A stretch of 64,000 nucleotides of DNA from positions 186,001 to 250,000 of the forward strand of contig NC_014313.1 of the NCBI RefSeq assembly GCF_000143145.1. The letters are read 5' to 3'. A program made the position numbers and the translations under genes. This document shows, in pieces, positions 48,939-59,409 of this stretch; positions within the stretch are counted from its first letter, which is position 1, and each line of letters starts with the position of its first letter. The stretch is from Hyphomicrobium denitrificans ATCC 51888. Lineage in GTDB: Bacteria; Pseudomonadota; Alphaproteobacteria; Rhizobiales; Hyphomicrobiaceae. The notes beneath the pieces are model-generated. The model worked only from the letters and a program-made list of their open reading frames with translations. It searched no databases and was not told the DNA's origin.

Positions 48939-48979
48939 GGCCCTGGCGGCCGGCTCCCCGAAGGGGAGTCGCCAGGGCC
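48939..48979. repeat. Nested hairpin B before mraZ
   Basis: Outer arms GGCCCTGGC (48939-48947) and GCCAGGGCC (48971-48979), inner arms CTCCCC (48954-48959) and GGGGAG (48963-48968) with loop GAA. It follows hairpin A after eight bases. Confidence 0.7.
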
Positions 48980-49037
48980 AATTCAAAGCGTAGCGACCAG
49001 TAGCGAGTGAGGAGGACGAGTTTTCGTTAGCTGGGAG

Positions 49038-49529
49038 ATGGACCGCTTTGTCTCGACATTCACAAACAAGATCGACGCCAAAGGCCGCGTCTCAATTCCG
49101 GCCTCGTTTCGCGCCGTCTTGGAGCGCGATGGATACGCGGGCGGCCTCTACTGCTACCCCTCGCTCGATGCTCCTGCGCTCGATGCAGGCGGCGAAAGAC
49201 TTGCAAAGAAAATCGACGGGCTTCTCGCGGGCCTGCCGGACTATTCGGACGAGCGCGACGAGCTGTCTGTCGCACTCTATGGCGACGTCCAGGTTCTCAC
49301 GATCGATGGCGACGGCCGCATCGTCCTTCCTGAAAGCCTTCGCGCGCACGCCGGCCTGGGCGCCGCCGTCACGTTTGTTGGCCTCGGTGACAAGTTTCAA
49401 ATCTGGGAACCCGGACGTTTCGAAAAACGCCGGGCCGAAGCGCGCAGCAAAGTCCAGGTGACGCGCAAGCTTTTCGCAGCGGGTAGTCGCACGTCGAACG
49501 ACGACGGTGACGCGGGAGCACGGGAATGA
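49038..49529 (+). CDS. mraZ: Transcription factor MraZ
   Basis: A 163-residue AbrB-like double-domain protein that represses its own dcw operon. [17 protein letters not shown] and later [18 protein letters not shown] are the two half-domains. The GGGAG touches the ATG, and the stronger AGGAGGA is 22-28 bases up, so initiation here is unusual. First gene of the division cluster. Confidence 0.95.
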   Translation: MDRFVSTFTNKIDAKGRVSIPASFRAVLERDGYAGGLYCYPSLDAPALDAGGERLAKKIDGLLAGLPDYSDERDELSVALYGDVQVLTIDGDGRIVLPESLRAHAGLGAAVTFVGLGDKFQIWEPGRFEKRRAEARSKVQVTRKLFAAGSRTSNDDGDAGARE

Positions 49530-50563
49530 CGCGCGGTGGCGGGGCAGAGGGAGCCTCGCTGGGGCCGGCTGAAAAGCCTCCGCGCCATATTCCCGTGCTT
49601 CGTTCCGAGGTCCTCGAGACGCTCGCGCCGAAGGCCGGCGAAACCTACATCGATGGTACGTTCGGCGCAGGCGGATATACGCGCGCAATTCTTGAAGCTG
49701 CCGACTGCCGAGTGCTGGCGCTGGATCGCGACCCCAATGCCATCCGAGGCGCAGCGCCGTTGCTGGCCGAGTTCGCTCCGCGGCTGACGCTCGTCGAATC
49801 GCCTTTCAGCCGGCTTGAGGAAGTCGCTCAGGACGCGCTCGGCGGGGCGCAGGTGGACGGCGTCGTGCTCGACATCGGCGTCTCGTCGATGCAGCTCGAC
49901 GATGCGGAGCGCGGCTTTTCCTTTCAACACGACGGCCCGCTCGACATGCGCATGTCGAGCAACGGGCAGACGGTCGCCGATTTCGTCAATTCGGCAGCGG
50001 AAGAGATAATCGCCAACGTCATTTACGCGTTCGGAGAGGAACACAAGTCGCGGGCGATTGCGCGCGCGATCGTCAGGCGTCGCGCGGAGACGCCGTATGC
50101 ACGTACGCGGGAACTCGCCGACACGGTGTCTCGCGTTTTTCACGGACGCAAAGTCGACGGCCGGCACCCGGCGACGCGGACGTTTCAGGCGTTGCGGATT
50201 TTCATCAACGACGAGCTTGGCGAACTGGCTTCGGCGCTATCGGCTGCTGAGCGCGTGCTGAGGCCCGGCGGGCGTCTTGTCGTTGTCTCGTTTCACAGCC
50301 TGGAAGACCGGATCGTTAAAAAATTCATCGCCGAGCGCAGCGGCAAAACCCAGTCCGTTTCACGCCATTTGCCAACAGAAACGATAAAAAGCACGCCTCC
50401 AAGTTTCCGAATTGTTAACTCGCGGCCGTTAACACCTTCTAAAGGTGAATTGGATGTGAACCCGCGTGCTCGGTCGGCACGTCTCAGAGCAGCATTTCGT
50501 ACAGACTCGGATCCTTGGCCGCTCAATCGCGAAACGTTAGGTTTTCCTGCGTTCGAGGATTAG
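49526..50563 (+). CDS. rsmH: 16S rRNA (cytosine1402-N4)-methyltransferase
   Basis: Methylates C1402 of 16S rRNA. 345 residues; [32 protein letters not shown] (cofactor site), [30 protein letters not shown] and [14 protein letters not shown]. Overlaps mraZ by four bases. Confidence 0.96.
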   Translation: MTRGGGAEGASLGPAEKPPRHIPVLRSEVLETLAPKAGETYIDGTFGAGGYTRAILEAADCRVLALDRDPNAIRGAAPLLAEFAPRLTLVESPFSRLEEVAQDALGGAQVDGVVLDIGVSSMQLDDAERGFSFQHDGPLDMRMSSNGQTVADFVNSAAEEIIANVIYAFGEEHKSRAIARAIVRRRAETPYARTRELADTVSRVFHGRKVDGRHPATRTFQALRIFINDELGELASALSAAERVLRPGGRLVVVSFHSLEDRIVKKFIAERSGKTQSVSRHLPTETIKSTPPSFRIVNSRPLTPSKGELDVNPRARSARLRAAFRTDSDPWPLNRETLGFPAFED

Positions 50564-50603
50564 TATCTAGGGTTGAGTCCAGAGTAAACGGAGAGAGCCC
50601 GCC

Positions 50604-50900
50604 ATGCGTCTCCTGAACATTGCCGCGTTTTTCTTCGCCATCACGAGCGCACTGCTCCTTTACGGACTGAATTACGACACCCGGCGTCTCGAAGCGGAAG
50701 TGCAGTCGAAAGAACGCGCTGCGGAGCGCGCTCGCGACGACATCGCGGTGCTCAAGGCGGAACGCGGAACGCTGGCTCGTCCGGACCGCATCGACGGACT
50801 GGCGCGGCAGATCGGTCTTGCGCCTCCGCGTGTCGATCAATTCGCCAATGGGCGCGAAGTGTCCGATCTCGGCGAGCAGGATCGTGGCAATGGCCGCTGA
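50604..50900 (+). CDS. ftsL: Cell division protein FtsL
   Basis: A 98-residue bitopic protein: short N-terminus, one helix (AAFFFAITSALLLYGLNYD), then a heptad-like coil (RRLEAEVQSKERAAERARDD) that pairs with FtsB and recruits FtsW-FtsI. The sequence is weakly conserved; place before ftsI decides. Confidence 0.88.
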   Translation: MRLLNIAAFFFAITSALLLYGLNYDTRRLEAEVQSKERAAERARDDIAVLKAERGTLARPDRIDGLARQIGLAPPRVDQFANGREVSDLGEQDRGNGR

Positions 50901-52566
50901 CGGCACTCTGGCGATCGGCCGCCCGGCGCCTGACGACGTTCGTAAGCGGCGCACGCGCAGCGCGACGGAAACGGTCGTCTATGGCTTTCTCTTTTTCGCG
51001 TTCGCGGAAGTCGCGATTCATCTGCTCACGCTGGCGGCTGGTCATCAGGCGGCCGTGACGCTCGCGGTTTCGGAGCCGGTCGCGACGAGCTTCAGCCGTC
51101 CCGATATCGTCGATCGCAATGGCCGGCTTCTGGCGACGGATTTGGAAGCGCCGTCGATCTATGCCGATCCGGGCGTCGTGCTCGACCGGGACGAACTCGT
51201 TGAAAAGCTCGCGACGGTTTTGCCGGATATCGATCAGAAAGAGCTTCTGCGGGCGCTTTCGGACCGCTCGCGCCGTTTCGTCTGGGTGCGCCGGGGCGTG
51301 TCGCCGAAAATCGCGCAGCGCGTGCATGATCTCGGACTTCCCGGGCTTTCCTTCCGCTATGAGTTGAAGCGAGCGTATCCGGCGGGACTGCTCGCAGGCC
51401 ACGTGCTCGGTACGGTCAACGTCGACAATCGCGGACTGACTGGCATCGAGAAATACATCGACGACAGCGTCGGCACCGATCCGGTTCATGCGGCGTCGCT
51501 CTCGACGCGGATGCCTGTGCGGCTTTCCCTCGACATCGGTGTTCAGCATGCGCTCGAAGACGAACTCGACGATGCGGAACAGAAATACCGGGCGGCCGGT
51601 TCTGCGGGCATTGTCCTCAACGTCAAAACGGGAGAAGTGCTCGCCAGTGCATCGACGCCGCGGATCAATCCGGCGTGGCCGTCACAGGCGCATGACGACA
51701 AATATCTCGACAAGATGACCGCCGGAACGTACGAGCTCGGCTCCGTCTTCAAGACGCTGACGATCGCGATGGCGCTGGATGAAGGTCTCGCCAAGCCGGA
51801 TACGATCATCGACGTGCGCAAGCCGTTGGAGGTCGGACGTTTCACGGTGACCGACTTCCATCCCGCGAACCGGCCTTTGAGCGTGACAGAAGTTTTCACG
51901 CATTCGTCCAACATCGGCGCGGGCATGCTGGCGCTGCAGGCCGGGCCGGACAAATTCGAGGCGTTCCTGCGCAAATTCGGAATGTTGTCGCCGCTCAAGA
52001 CGGAAGAAGGCCCCGTGGCCGCGCCACAGCTGCCGCCGAAATGGGGGAAAGCGTCGACGATCACGATATCCTACGGGCACGGTCTGGCCGTTGCACCGTT
52101 GCAATTCGCGGCGGCGACGGCGTCGGTTCTGAATGACGGCAAGCCGGTTCATCCGACCTTTCTCAAGCGCTACGGCGGCGATCAGGCTGCCGAGAAATCG
52201 CTCGTCACGCGCACGACGTCCCGCGATATGGCGCGCCTGATGCGGCTCAACGTGACCGCGCCGGATGGGACCGGCAAGGAGGCCGACGTTCCGGGTTATC
52301 GCGTCGGCGGGAAGACCGGTACGGCCGACATGCCGGGTCGCGGAGGGTATTCGTCGAAGTCCGTGATCTCGTCGTTTCTCGGAGCGTTCCCGATGGATGA
52401 TCCGCAGTATGTGACATTCGTCATCCTGTTCGATCCGAAGGGAACGGCGGAGACGAAGGGCCAGCATACGGCGGGTTACACCGCGGCGCCGGTCACAAGC
52501 CGCTTGATCTCGCGGATTGCGGGGCAACTCGGCGTGGCACCGACGGACGTGGCGGCAAGCCAATAG
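50890..52566 (+). CDS. ftsI: Septal peptidoglycan transpeptidase FtsI (PBP3)
   Basis: A 558-residue class B penicillin-binding protein. One helix near residue 35-55, the dimerisation domain, and the transpeptidase motifs SVFK (nucleophile Ser), SSNIG and KTGTA. It overlaps ftsL by 11 bases; the ATG at 50890 keeps the usual short cytosolic tail. Confidence 0.95.
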   Translation: MAADGTLAIGRPAPDDVRKRRTRSATETVVYGFLFFAFAEVAIHLLTLAAGHQAAVTLAVSEPVATSFSRPDIVDRNGRLLATDLEAPSIYADPGVVLDRDELVEKLATVLPDIDQKELLRALSDRSRRFVWVRRGVSPKIAQRVHDLGLPGLSFRYELKRAYPAGLLAGHVLGTVNVDNRGLTGIEKYIDDSVGTDPVHAASLSTRMPVRLSLDIGVQHALEDELDDAEQKYRAAGSAGIVLNVKTGEVLASASTPRINPAWPSQAHDDKYLDKMTAGTYELGSVFKTLTIAMALDEGLAKPDTIIDVRKPLEVGRFTVTDFHPANRPLSVTEVFTHSSNIGAGMLALQAGPDKFEAFLRKFGMLSPLKTEEGPVAAPQLPPKWGKASTITISYGHGLAVAPLQFAAATASVLNDGKPVHPTFLKRYGGDQAAEKSLVTRTTSRDMARLMRLNVTAPDGTGKEADVPGYRVGGKTGTADMPGRGGYSSKSVISSFLGAFPMDDPQYVTFVILFDPKGTAETKGQHTAGYTAAPVTSRLISRIAGQLGVAPTDVAASQ

Positions 52567-52683
52567 GCGGACCGGAGCAAACCCGGTGGCGATTTGACGA
52601 CCGAGGGGTCTGCCACGTATCTAACTTCCGCGAATTCATCCGCGCGATTTGATGCGGCCGAGACGACACGGGCGAGGGGAAGT

Positions 52684-54129
52684 ATGCGGCTTAGCGATGT
52701 GCTGCCGGCCGGCATCGAGCCGCCTCCTGGCGCAGGCTCCGTTGAAGTGACAGGAATAACGGCGGCAAGCGCGGCGGTCGGCAAGGGCGCCATTTTCGCG
52801 GCGCTACCGGGATCGAAGGTCGACGGCGCGTCGTATGTTCCGGACGCGCTCCAGCGCGGCGCCAGCGCCATTGTTATCGGTAAGGGAAAAGGCGTCACGG
52901 TTCCTGCCGGCGTTGCGCTGATCGAGGTCGACAATCCGCGCGCGGCACTCGCGAAGATTGCCGCGAAATTTGCCGGTCGCCAGCCGCGCTGCGCGGTCGC
53001 GGTGACGGGAACGAGCGGCAAGACTTCAGTCGCCGATTTTACGCGGCAGATCTTTACGTCGCTCGGGCGCAAGGCGGCGTCGGTCGGGACGATTGGGATC
53101 GTGAAGCCTGATGGGGCCGTCTACGGATCGCTGACGACGCCCGACCCGGTGACGCTGCACACGACGCTTGCCTCACTCGCCGATGAAGGCGTGACGCATC
53201 TCGCATTCGAGGCGTCGTCGCACGGGCTCGATCAGAACCGTCTGGATGGCGTTGAATTGAGCGCGGCTGCATTCACGAATCTCGGCCGCGATCACATGGA
53301 TTATCATCCGACGGAAGAAGCTTATCTCGCCGCCAAGCTCCGGCTGTTCATGGAACTTCTGCAACCGGGGCAACCGGCCGTGATCAACACGGACGGGGCG
53401 CGATCTGCCGACGTTGCGGCGGCAGCGAAAGCGCGCGGTCTTCGCGTCATGACGGTCGGGCAGTCGGGCGATACGCTGAAACGGACTTCACTGACACGCG
53501 ACGGGTTTCAGCAGCGCATCGGAATTCTGTTCGATGGCCGGAGCTTTGACGTGCGGTTGCCGCTCGTCGGCGCTTATCAGGTGGAGAATGCGCTCGTCGC
53601 GGCGGGCCTGGCGATTGCAACGGGCGAAAAGGCTGATGCGGTTCTCGCAGCACTCGAAAGTCTCAAGGGCGTGCCGGGGCGATTGGAAATTATCGGGGAA
53701 CGGAATGGCGGTCTTGCCGTCGTCGATTACGCGCATAAGCCGGAAGCGTTGGCCGCAGCGCTCGATGCGTGCCGGCCGTTCGTGACGGGCCGTCTGATTT
53801 CCGTCTTCGGCTGCGGCGGCGATCGCGACAAGGGTAAACGGCCGATCATGGGTCGCATTTCGGTCGAGAAAGCTGACGTGACGATTGTGACGGATGATAA
53901 TCCGCGCAGCGAGGACGCCGCCTCGATCCGCGCCGAAATTCTGGCCGGGGCGGCGGGGGCTCGCGAGATCGGCAACCGGGCGGAAGCGATCGCGACGGCC
54001 GTCAGCATGATGCAGCCGGGCGACGTTGCGCTGATTGCCGGCAAAGGCCATGAAACGGGCCAGATTGTCGGAGATCGCATCCTGCCATTTTCGGATCACG
54101 ATGAAGTCCGCAAGGCGCTCGAGAGCTGA
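52684..54129 (+). CDS. murE: UDP-MurNAc-tripeptide synthetase MurE
   Basis: Adds meso-diaminopimelate to UDP-MurNAc-dipeptide. 481 residues with VTGTSGKTSVADF (ATP loop), EASSHGLDQNRLDG, and DDNPRSED, the motif that marks enzymes taking diaminopimelate. AGGGGAAG precedes the ATG at 52684; a TTG 30 codons earlier is less likely. Confidence 0.95.
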   Translation: MRLSDVLPAGIEPPPGAGSVEVTGITAASAAVGKGAIFAALPGSKVDGASYVPDALQRGASAIVIGKGKGVTVPAGVALIEVDNPRAALAKIAAKFAGRQPRCAVAVTGTSGKTSVADFTRQIFTSLGRKAASVGTIGIVKPDGAVYGSLTTPDPVTLHTTLASLADEGVTHLAFEASSHGLDQNRLDGVELSAAAFTNLGRDHMDYHPTEEAYLAAKLRLFMELLQPGQPAVINTDGARSADVAAAAKARGLRVMTVGQSGDTLKRTSLTRDGFQQRIGILFDGRSFDVRLPLVGAYQVENALVAAGLAIATGEKADAVLAALESLKGVPGRLEIIGERNGGLAVVDYAHKPEALAAALDACRPFVTGRLISVFGCGGDRDKGKRPIMGRISVEKADVTIVTDDNPRSEDAASIRAEILAGAAGAREIGNRAEAIATAVSMMQPGDVALIAGKGHETGQIVGDRILPFSDHDEVRKALES

Positions 54130-54133
54130 CAGT

Positions 54134-55537
54134 ATGCAACCGTTGTGGACGTTTTCCGAATTGAGCGCCGTGTTCGGCGTCGCGCCCGAGGGCGGGACGG
54201 ACCAGCCGGTTACAGGCATTTCGATCGACACGCGCACGCTGCAGGCCGGCGATCTTTTCGTGGCGCTGAAGGACCAGCGGGACGGGCATGACTTCGTTTC
54301 ACCAGCGTTCAAGGCCGGGGCCGCGGCGGCACTCGTTTCCGAAGGTTACGTGCGGCGCGCGGAAGACGGCGCGCTGTTTCGCGTGTCCGATACGCTGAAG
54401 GCGCTCGAAGCGCTGGGCCGTGCGGCGAGAGACCGGCTCAGTCCGGATGCGCGTGTCATTGCGGTGACCGGCAGCGCGGGCAAGACCGGAACGAAAGAGA
54501 TGCTGCGCGCATGTCTTTCGCATCTCGGCGTGACGCATGCTTCGGAGAAATCCTACAACAATCATTGGGGCGTGCCGCTGACGCTGGCGCGGATGCCGCG
54601 CGAGACACGCTTCGGCGTGTTCGAGATCGGCATGAATCACGCGGGTGAAATCCGGCCGCTGACGAAAATGGTTCGCCCGCATGCCGCGATCATTACGACG
54701 GTCGAGGCGGTGCATCTCGAGCACTTTCCATCGGTCGAAGCGATCGCCGATGCGAAGGGCGAGATATTCGAGGGGCTTCTGCCCGGCGGCACGGCGATCA
54801 TCAAATTCGACAATCCGCATGCGGCGAGGCTCAAGGCGATCGCGGAGCGTTTGGGCGCGAAGGCGGTGACGTTCGGCTTCAGTGCGGGCGCCGACGTTTG
54901 CGGAGACGATCTGGTGCTCGATCATGACGGCAGCACACTGTCTGTCCGGTTAGGCGATCGGCGCATTCCTCTCAGAATTGCGATGCCAGGACGGCACATC
55001 GCCGAGAACGCTCTGGCGGTTGCGGCCGCCATCGACGCGATCGGTGCGGATATCGAAACGGCGTTGTCCGTGCTTGCCGGATTGCAGCCGCCCGGCGGTC
55101 GGGGAGCACGGAGCGTGCTGCGTCTCGACGGCGGCGAAGCGCTCTTGATCGATGAGAGCTACAACGCGAACCCGGCGTCGATGCGGGCCGCGCTGGCGAC
55201 GCTTGCGTCGCTGCCGCGGCAGAGATTTCCGCGCAGGATCGCGGTTTTGGGCGATATGCTGGAGCTCGGCGCGGACGCGCCTGGGCTTCATGCGGGCCTC
55301 AAAGACGCTGTGGAGGACGCGGGGATCGACGTCATATTTGCCTGCGGTCCGCATATGAAGGGCCTTTATGATGCCCTACCGAAGTCCAAAAGGGGCGGCT
55401 ACGCTCAGACGTCGTCCTTGCTGCAGCCTGCGGTTCTGTCCGAACTCAGAGGCGGCGACGCGGTCATGGTCAAGGCGTCGAACGGGACGCGGCTTGGCGC
55501 GGTCGTGGAAGCGTTGAAGTCCAAGTACGGGAATTAG
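54134..55537 (+). CDS. murF: UDP-MurNAc-pentapeptide synthetase MurF
   Basis: Adds D-Ala-D-Ala. 467 residues; ISIDTRTLQAGDLFVALKD, VTGSAGKTGTKEML (ATP loop), ASEKSYNNHWGVPLTLA and DESYNANPASM. Starts four bases after murE. Confidence 0.95.
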   Translation: MQPLWTFSELSAVFGVAPEGGTDQPVTGISIDTRTLQAGDLFVALKDQRDGHDFVSPAFKAGAAAALVSEGYVRRAEDGALFRVSDTLKALEALGRAARDRLSPDARVIAVTGSAGKTGTKEMLRACLSHLGVTHASEKSYNNHWGVPLTLARMPRETRFGVFEIGMNHAGEIRPLTKMVRPHAAIITTVEAVHLEHFPSVEAIADAKGEIFEGLLPGGTAIIKFDNPHAARLKAIAERLGAKAVTFGFSAGADVCGDDLVLDHDGSTLSVRLGDRRIPLRIAMPGRHIAENALAVAAAIDAIGADIETALSVLAGLQPPGGRGARSVLRLDGGEALLIDESYNANPASMRAALATLASLPRQRFPRRIAVLGDMLELGADAPGLHAGLKDAVEDAGIDVIFACGPHMKGLYDALPKSKRGGYAQTSSLLQPAVLSELRGGDAVMVKASNGTRLGAVVEALKSKYGN

Positions 55538-55581
55538 GTCCGGCACCAGCGGATCGGTAAGAGGGGGAGAATTCGGCGCGC

Positions 55582-56664
55582 ATGCTCTATGAGCTCGTCA
55601 ATTTCAGCGATCAGATCAGCGCGCTGAACGTTTTCCGCTACATCACCTTCCGTTCCGGCGGGGCGATCTTCACGGCGCTGCTGTTCGTGATGATGTTTGG
55701 TCCAGCGATCATCGATCTCTTGCGCGTCAAGCAGGGGAAGGGTCAGCCGATCCGCGATGACGGTCCGCAGAGCCATCTGCTCAAGCGCGGCACGCCGACG
55801 ATGGGCGGGCTCATGATCCTCGCGGGCGTAACCGTTTCGACGCTGCTCTGGGCGCAGCTTTCGAACGGCTACATCTGGGTGGTTCTGGGCGTCGCGATCT
55901 GTTACGGCGCGATCGGCTTCTATGACGATTTCCTGAAAGTGACAAAGCGCTCGACAGCCGGGTTTTCCGGAAAGTCGCGGTTTCTGCTTGAAGTGCTGGT
56001 GGCGGCAGTCGCGGGCTACATCCTGATGAAGCTCGGCCCGAAGGGGCTCGATACCGATCTGACATTCCCATTCTTCAAGGATCTCGTTATCGATCTCGGG
56101 CCGTTTTTCATTCTCATGGCGGTTCTGGTCATCGCGGGAGCGGGCAACGCCGTCAACCTGACGGACGGACTCGACGGTCTGGCGATCGTGCCGGTGATGA
56201 TCGCGGCGGCGACGTTTGGCGTCATCGCCTATCTGTCGGGCAACGCGAAGTTCGCAGGGTATCTGCAGATTCATCACATTCCGGGAACGGGTGAACTGGC
56301 GGTGATCTGCGGCGCGCTGATCGGTGCGGGGCTCGGGTTTCTCTGGTTCAACGCTCCGCCTGCGATGATCTTCATGGGCGACACAGGTTCATTGGCTTTG
56401 GGTGGCATCCTCGGCGCCATCGCGGTCGCGATCAAACATGAGATCGTGCTGGCTGTCGTCGGCGGGCTGTTCGTTCTCGAGACGCTCTCGGTCGTCATCC
56501 AGGTGATGTCGTTCAAATGGACGGGCAAGCGCGTGTTCAAGATGGCGCCGCTACACCACCACTATGAGCAGAAGGGCTGGAAGGAATCGACGGTTGTGAT
56601 CCGCTTCTGGATCATTTCGGTCATTCTGGCTCTGATCGGCCTTTCGACGCTGAAGCTGCGCTAG
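55582..56664 (+). CDS. mraY: Phospho-MurNAc-pentapeptide transferase MraY
   Basis: Makes lipid I on undecaprenyl phosphate. 360 residues, ten helices; [33 protein letters not shown] and [12 protein letters not shown] hold the catalytic Asp residues, and [11 protein letters not shown] the HHH motif. Confidence 0.97.
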   Translation: MLYELVNFSDQISALNVFRYITFRSGGAIFTALLFVMMFGPAIIDLLRVKQGKGQPIRDDGPQSHLLKRGTPTMGGLMILAGVTVSTLLWAQLSNGYIWVVLGVAICYGAIGFYDDFLKVTKRSTAGFSGKSRFLLEVLVAAVAGYILMKLGPKGLDTDLTFPFFKDLVIDLGPFFILMAVLVIAGAGNAVNLTDGLDGLAIVPVMIAAATFGVIAYLSGNAKFAGYLQIHHIPGTGELAVICGALIGAGLGFLWFNAPPAMIFMGDTGSLALGGILGAIAVAIKHEIVLAVVGGLFVLETLSVVIQVMSFKWTGKRVFKMAPLHHHYEQKGWKESTVVIRFWIISVILALIGLSTLKLR

Positions 56665-56686
56665 AGCCTTGCCGATTTTGATGGGA

Positions 56687-56765
56687 CGCGGAATGGCTGT
56701 AGCTTTTTGTTTTGTCGTGCTTCTTGCCGGAAAACCGGCTCCCACTTTTCCGGAAGCACTCGAGG
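56687..56765 (+). repeat. 79-bp interspersed hairpin repeat, copy 2
   Basis: 71 of 79 positions match 20875-20953. It lies between mraY and murD, ending 40 bases before the murD start, inside a gene cluster that is otherwise tightly packed. Confidence 0.85.
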
Positions 56766-56805
56766 ACCTCAGCCAAGCGACCTCAGATGCGGTAGATTTC
56801 AGCCG

Positions 56806-58221
56806 ATGATTCGCGCCACGTCCTTCAACGGCAAGACCGTCGCCGTGTTCGGCCTCGGGGGTTCCGGAATCGCATCCGCCCGTTCACTTCTGGCCGGCGG
56901 CGCGACCGTTGCCGCTTGGGATGACGGCGAGGCGGGCCGAAGCGCGGCGGCCCGCGAGGGTGTGCCGCTCGTCGACCTCGCCGAGGCTGACTGGTCGCAA
57001 TTTTCTGCGCTAGTTCTCGCTCCGGGCGTGCCGCTGACGCATCCCGAGCCGCACTGGACCGTGCGCAAGGCGCAGGACAGCGGCGTTGAGATCATCGGCG
57101 ACATCGAGATTTTCGCGCGGGAACGTGCCGCGCAGGCGCCGGATGCGCCATTCATCGGCATCACCGGCACCAACGGCAAGTCGACGACGACGGCGCTGAT
57201 CGCGCATATTCTCCGTCACGCGGGCCGCGACGTACAACTCGGCGGCAATATCGGGCGCGCCGTGCTGACGCTGGAAGACCCTGCGCCAGAGCGTTGTCAC
57301 GTGATCGAATTGTCGTCGTTTCAAATCGATCTGACGCCGACGCTGAAGCCGACCGTCGGCGTGATGCTGAACGTCACGCCGGATCATCTCGACAGGCACG
57401 GGACGATCGAAAATTATGCGGCGGTCAAAGAGCGCCTCGTCGATGGCGCCGAAGTTGCGGCGGTCGGCCTCGACGACGAATTCGGATTGGCGATGCTCCA
57501 GCGGCGCATTCAGAAGGCTCCGGCGATTGCCTTCAGCGCCGAAAAATCCATCGCTCCGGGTTACAGTCTGCTCGACGATACGATCATCTGCAGCAATCGC
57601 GAAGCGCTGGCCGTCAAGCTCGCGTCGCTCGGTGGCATCGCGACGCTCAGGGGCAAGCACAACGCGCAGAATGCGCTCGCAGCCGTCGCTGCCGTGCGCG
57701 AGTGCCTGAACTGGATCGGGCAATCTTCCGACCTCGATTGGCAGGGCGCGCTTGCGTCGTTCCCAGGACTGCCGCACCGGATGGAAGAAATCGGGCGGAT
57801 CGGAAACGTGCTGTTCGTCAACGACAGCAAGGCGACGAACGCGGATTCGACCGAGAAGGCGCTGCTGTCGTTTCCGCGCGATGTGTTCTGGATCGCCGGC
57901 GGCAAGCCGAAAGCGGGCGGGATCTCGGCGCTCGAAAAATACTTCGGCGGGGTCGCGAAAGTTTATCTCATCGGGGAGTCGAGCGAAGATTTCGCGCAGA
58001 CGCTCGAAGGGAAAGTTACGTTTGAACGCAGCGGCACGCTCGACGCTGCCGTTGCGGCCGCGGCGCGCGATGCGAAAGCGAGCACAGGTGCCGAGCCCGT
58101 CGTCCTGCTGTCGCCTGCGTGCGCGAGCTACGATCAGTTCCGGAACTTCGAGGTTCGCGGGGATGCTTTCCGCAAACTCGTCGAAGCAGTCCCAGGCGTC
58201 GCGATGCGGGGAGCGAAATGA
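56806..58221 (+). CDS. murD: UDP-MurNAc-L-alanine:D-glutamate ligase MurD
   Basis: 471 residues; VAVFGLGGSGIASARSLL, GITGTNGKSTTTALIAHIL (ATP loop), LNVTPDHLDRHGT and NDSKATNADS. The ATG at 56806 is chosen because the longer frame reads through the hairpin repeat. Confidence 0.95.
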   Translation: MIRATSFNGKTVAVFGLGGSGIASARSLLAGGATVAAWDDGEAGRSAAAREGVPLVDLAEADWSQFSALVLAPGVPLTHPEPHWTVRKAQDSGVEIIGDIEIFARERAAQAPDAPFIGITGTNGKSTTTALIAHILRHAGRDVQLGGNIGRAVLTLEDPAPERCHVIELSSFQIDLTPTLKPTVGVMLNVTPDHLDRHGTIENYAAVKERLVDGAEVAAVGLDDEFGLAMLQRRIQKAPAIAFSAEKSIAPGYSLLDDTIICSNREALAVKLASLGGIATLRGKHNAQNALAAVAAVRECLNWIGQSSDLDWQGALASFPGLPHRMEEIGRIGNVLFVNDSKATNADSTEKALLSFPRDVFWIAGGKPKAGGISALEKYFGGVAKVYLIGESSEDFAQTLEGKVTFERSGTLDAAVAAAARDAKASTGAEPVVLLSPACASYDQFRNFEVRGDAFRKLVEAVPGVAMRGAK

Positions 58222-59399
58222 AACTCTCGCGCGCCGATCGCAGCCTTCTAGCCGACTGGTCGTTCACGATCGATCGCGGGCTGCTGACGGCGCTGTTGGC
58301 GCTGTTGGCGCTCGGCGTGGTGCTGTCGTTCGCGGCCTCGCCGGCAGTCGCGATAAAGAAGGGTTTGCCGACATACTACTTTGTCGAACGGCATGTGACG
58401 TTCGCCGCTATCGGCGCGGCGCTGATGCTCATCATTTCGCTGTTTTCGCCAGCGGGTGTGCGCCGGCTCGCCGCCGTGCTGCTGCTCGCGTCTGTGGCGG
58501 CGATGATCGTCGTGTTGTTCAAAGGCACGGCGCTCAACGGCGCACAGCGCTGGCTGATGCTCGGCAGCTATTCGCTGCAGCCTTCGGAATTCGCGAAGCC
58601 GGCATTCGTCGTCGTGATTGCCTGGCTCTATGGCGAAGCAGCCAGGCGCTCGGACATGCCCGCGCTGCCGCTGGCGCTTCTGCTTTGGAGCGTCATGGCG
58701 GGATTGCTCGTCGCGCAGCCGGACGTCGGACAAACCGTGCTGATCAGCGTGACTGCGGGACTTCTTTATCTTCTGGCCGGATTGCCACCGATCGGTGCGG
58801 CCATCCTCGTGCTGATCGGCAGCGGCGGCTTTTGGCTCGCGTACATGAATTTCGGACACGTGCAGTCGCGGCTTGAAAAGTTTTTCAGCGCGGCGCCGTT
58901 CGAAAATTATCAGGTCGGGCGCGCGATGCAGTCGTTTTCCGAAGGCGGTTTTTTTGGACGCGGGCCGGGCGAAGGCACGATCAAGTCCGTGCTGCCTGAT
59001 GCGCACACCGACTATATTTTTGCGGTCATCGGGGAAGAATATGGCGTCATCGCCTGCGTCGCGCTGCTCGCGGTTTTCGCCTACATCGTGATCCGGGCAA
59101 TGCAGCGCGCCAGCGATGAGCCGACCGCAGCCGATCGCTTGGCGGTGCAGGGACTTTCGCTGCTTCTCGGGCTTCAGGCGCTGATCAACATGGGCGTCAA
59201 CATCGGGCTGCTGCCGCCCAAAGGCATGACGTTGCCGTTCATTTCGGCGGGCGGATCGTCGATGCTGGCACTGGCGATTACGGCCGGGATGCTGCTCGCG
59301 CTGACGCGCTGGCGGCCCGATCCGATGCGGCTAAAAAAGCCGCGCCGTGTGCCGACCATCGACGAGGCACATTTCACAAGTCATACTCCGTCTGTTTGA
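58218..59399 (+). CDS. ftsW: Septal peptidoglycan glycosyltransferase FtsW
   Basis: SEDS-family polymerase that works with FtsI. 393 residues, ten helices; LMLGSYSLQPSEFAKPAFVV, AQPDVGQTVLI with the essential Asp, and PPKGMTLPFISAGGSSML. Overlaps murD by four bases (ATGA). Confidence 0.95.
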   Translation: MKLSRADRSLLADWSFTIDRGLLTALLALLALGVVLSFAASPAVAIKKGLPTYYFVERHVTFAAIGAALMLIISLFSPAGVRRLAAVLLLASVAAMIVVLFKGTALNGAQRWLMLGSYSLQPSEFAKPAFVVVIAWLYGEAARRSDMPALPLALLLWSVMAGLLVAQPDVGQTVLISVTAGLLYLLAGLPPIGAAILVLIGSGGFWLAYMNFGHVQSRLEKFFSAAPFENYQVGRAMQSFSEGGFFGRGPGEGTIKSVLPDAHTDYIFAVIGEEYGVIACVALLAVFAYIVIRAMQRASDEPTAADRLAVQGLSLLLGLQALINMGVNIGLLPPKGMTLPFISAGGSSMLALAITAGMLLALTRWRPDPMRLKKPRRVPTIDEAHFTSHTPSV

Positions 59400-59409
59400 G
59401 CGGGGGAAA

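Larger units (their letters stand above)
48510..49037. other. 528-bp upstream region of mraZ
   Basis: No gene. It holds an inverted repeat CACGGTCA (48612-48619) / TGACCGTG (48633-48640), a small CCCGG-AA-CCGGG, and two large nested hairpins close to mraZ. No clear run of MraZ boxes (TGGG repeats) was found by eye. Confidence 0.5.
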
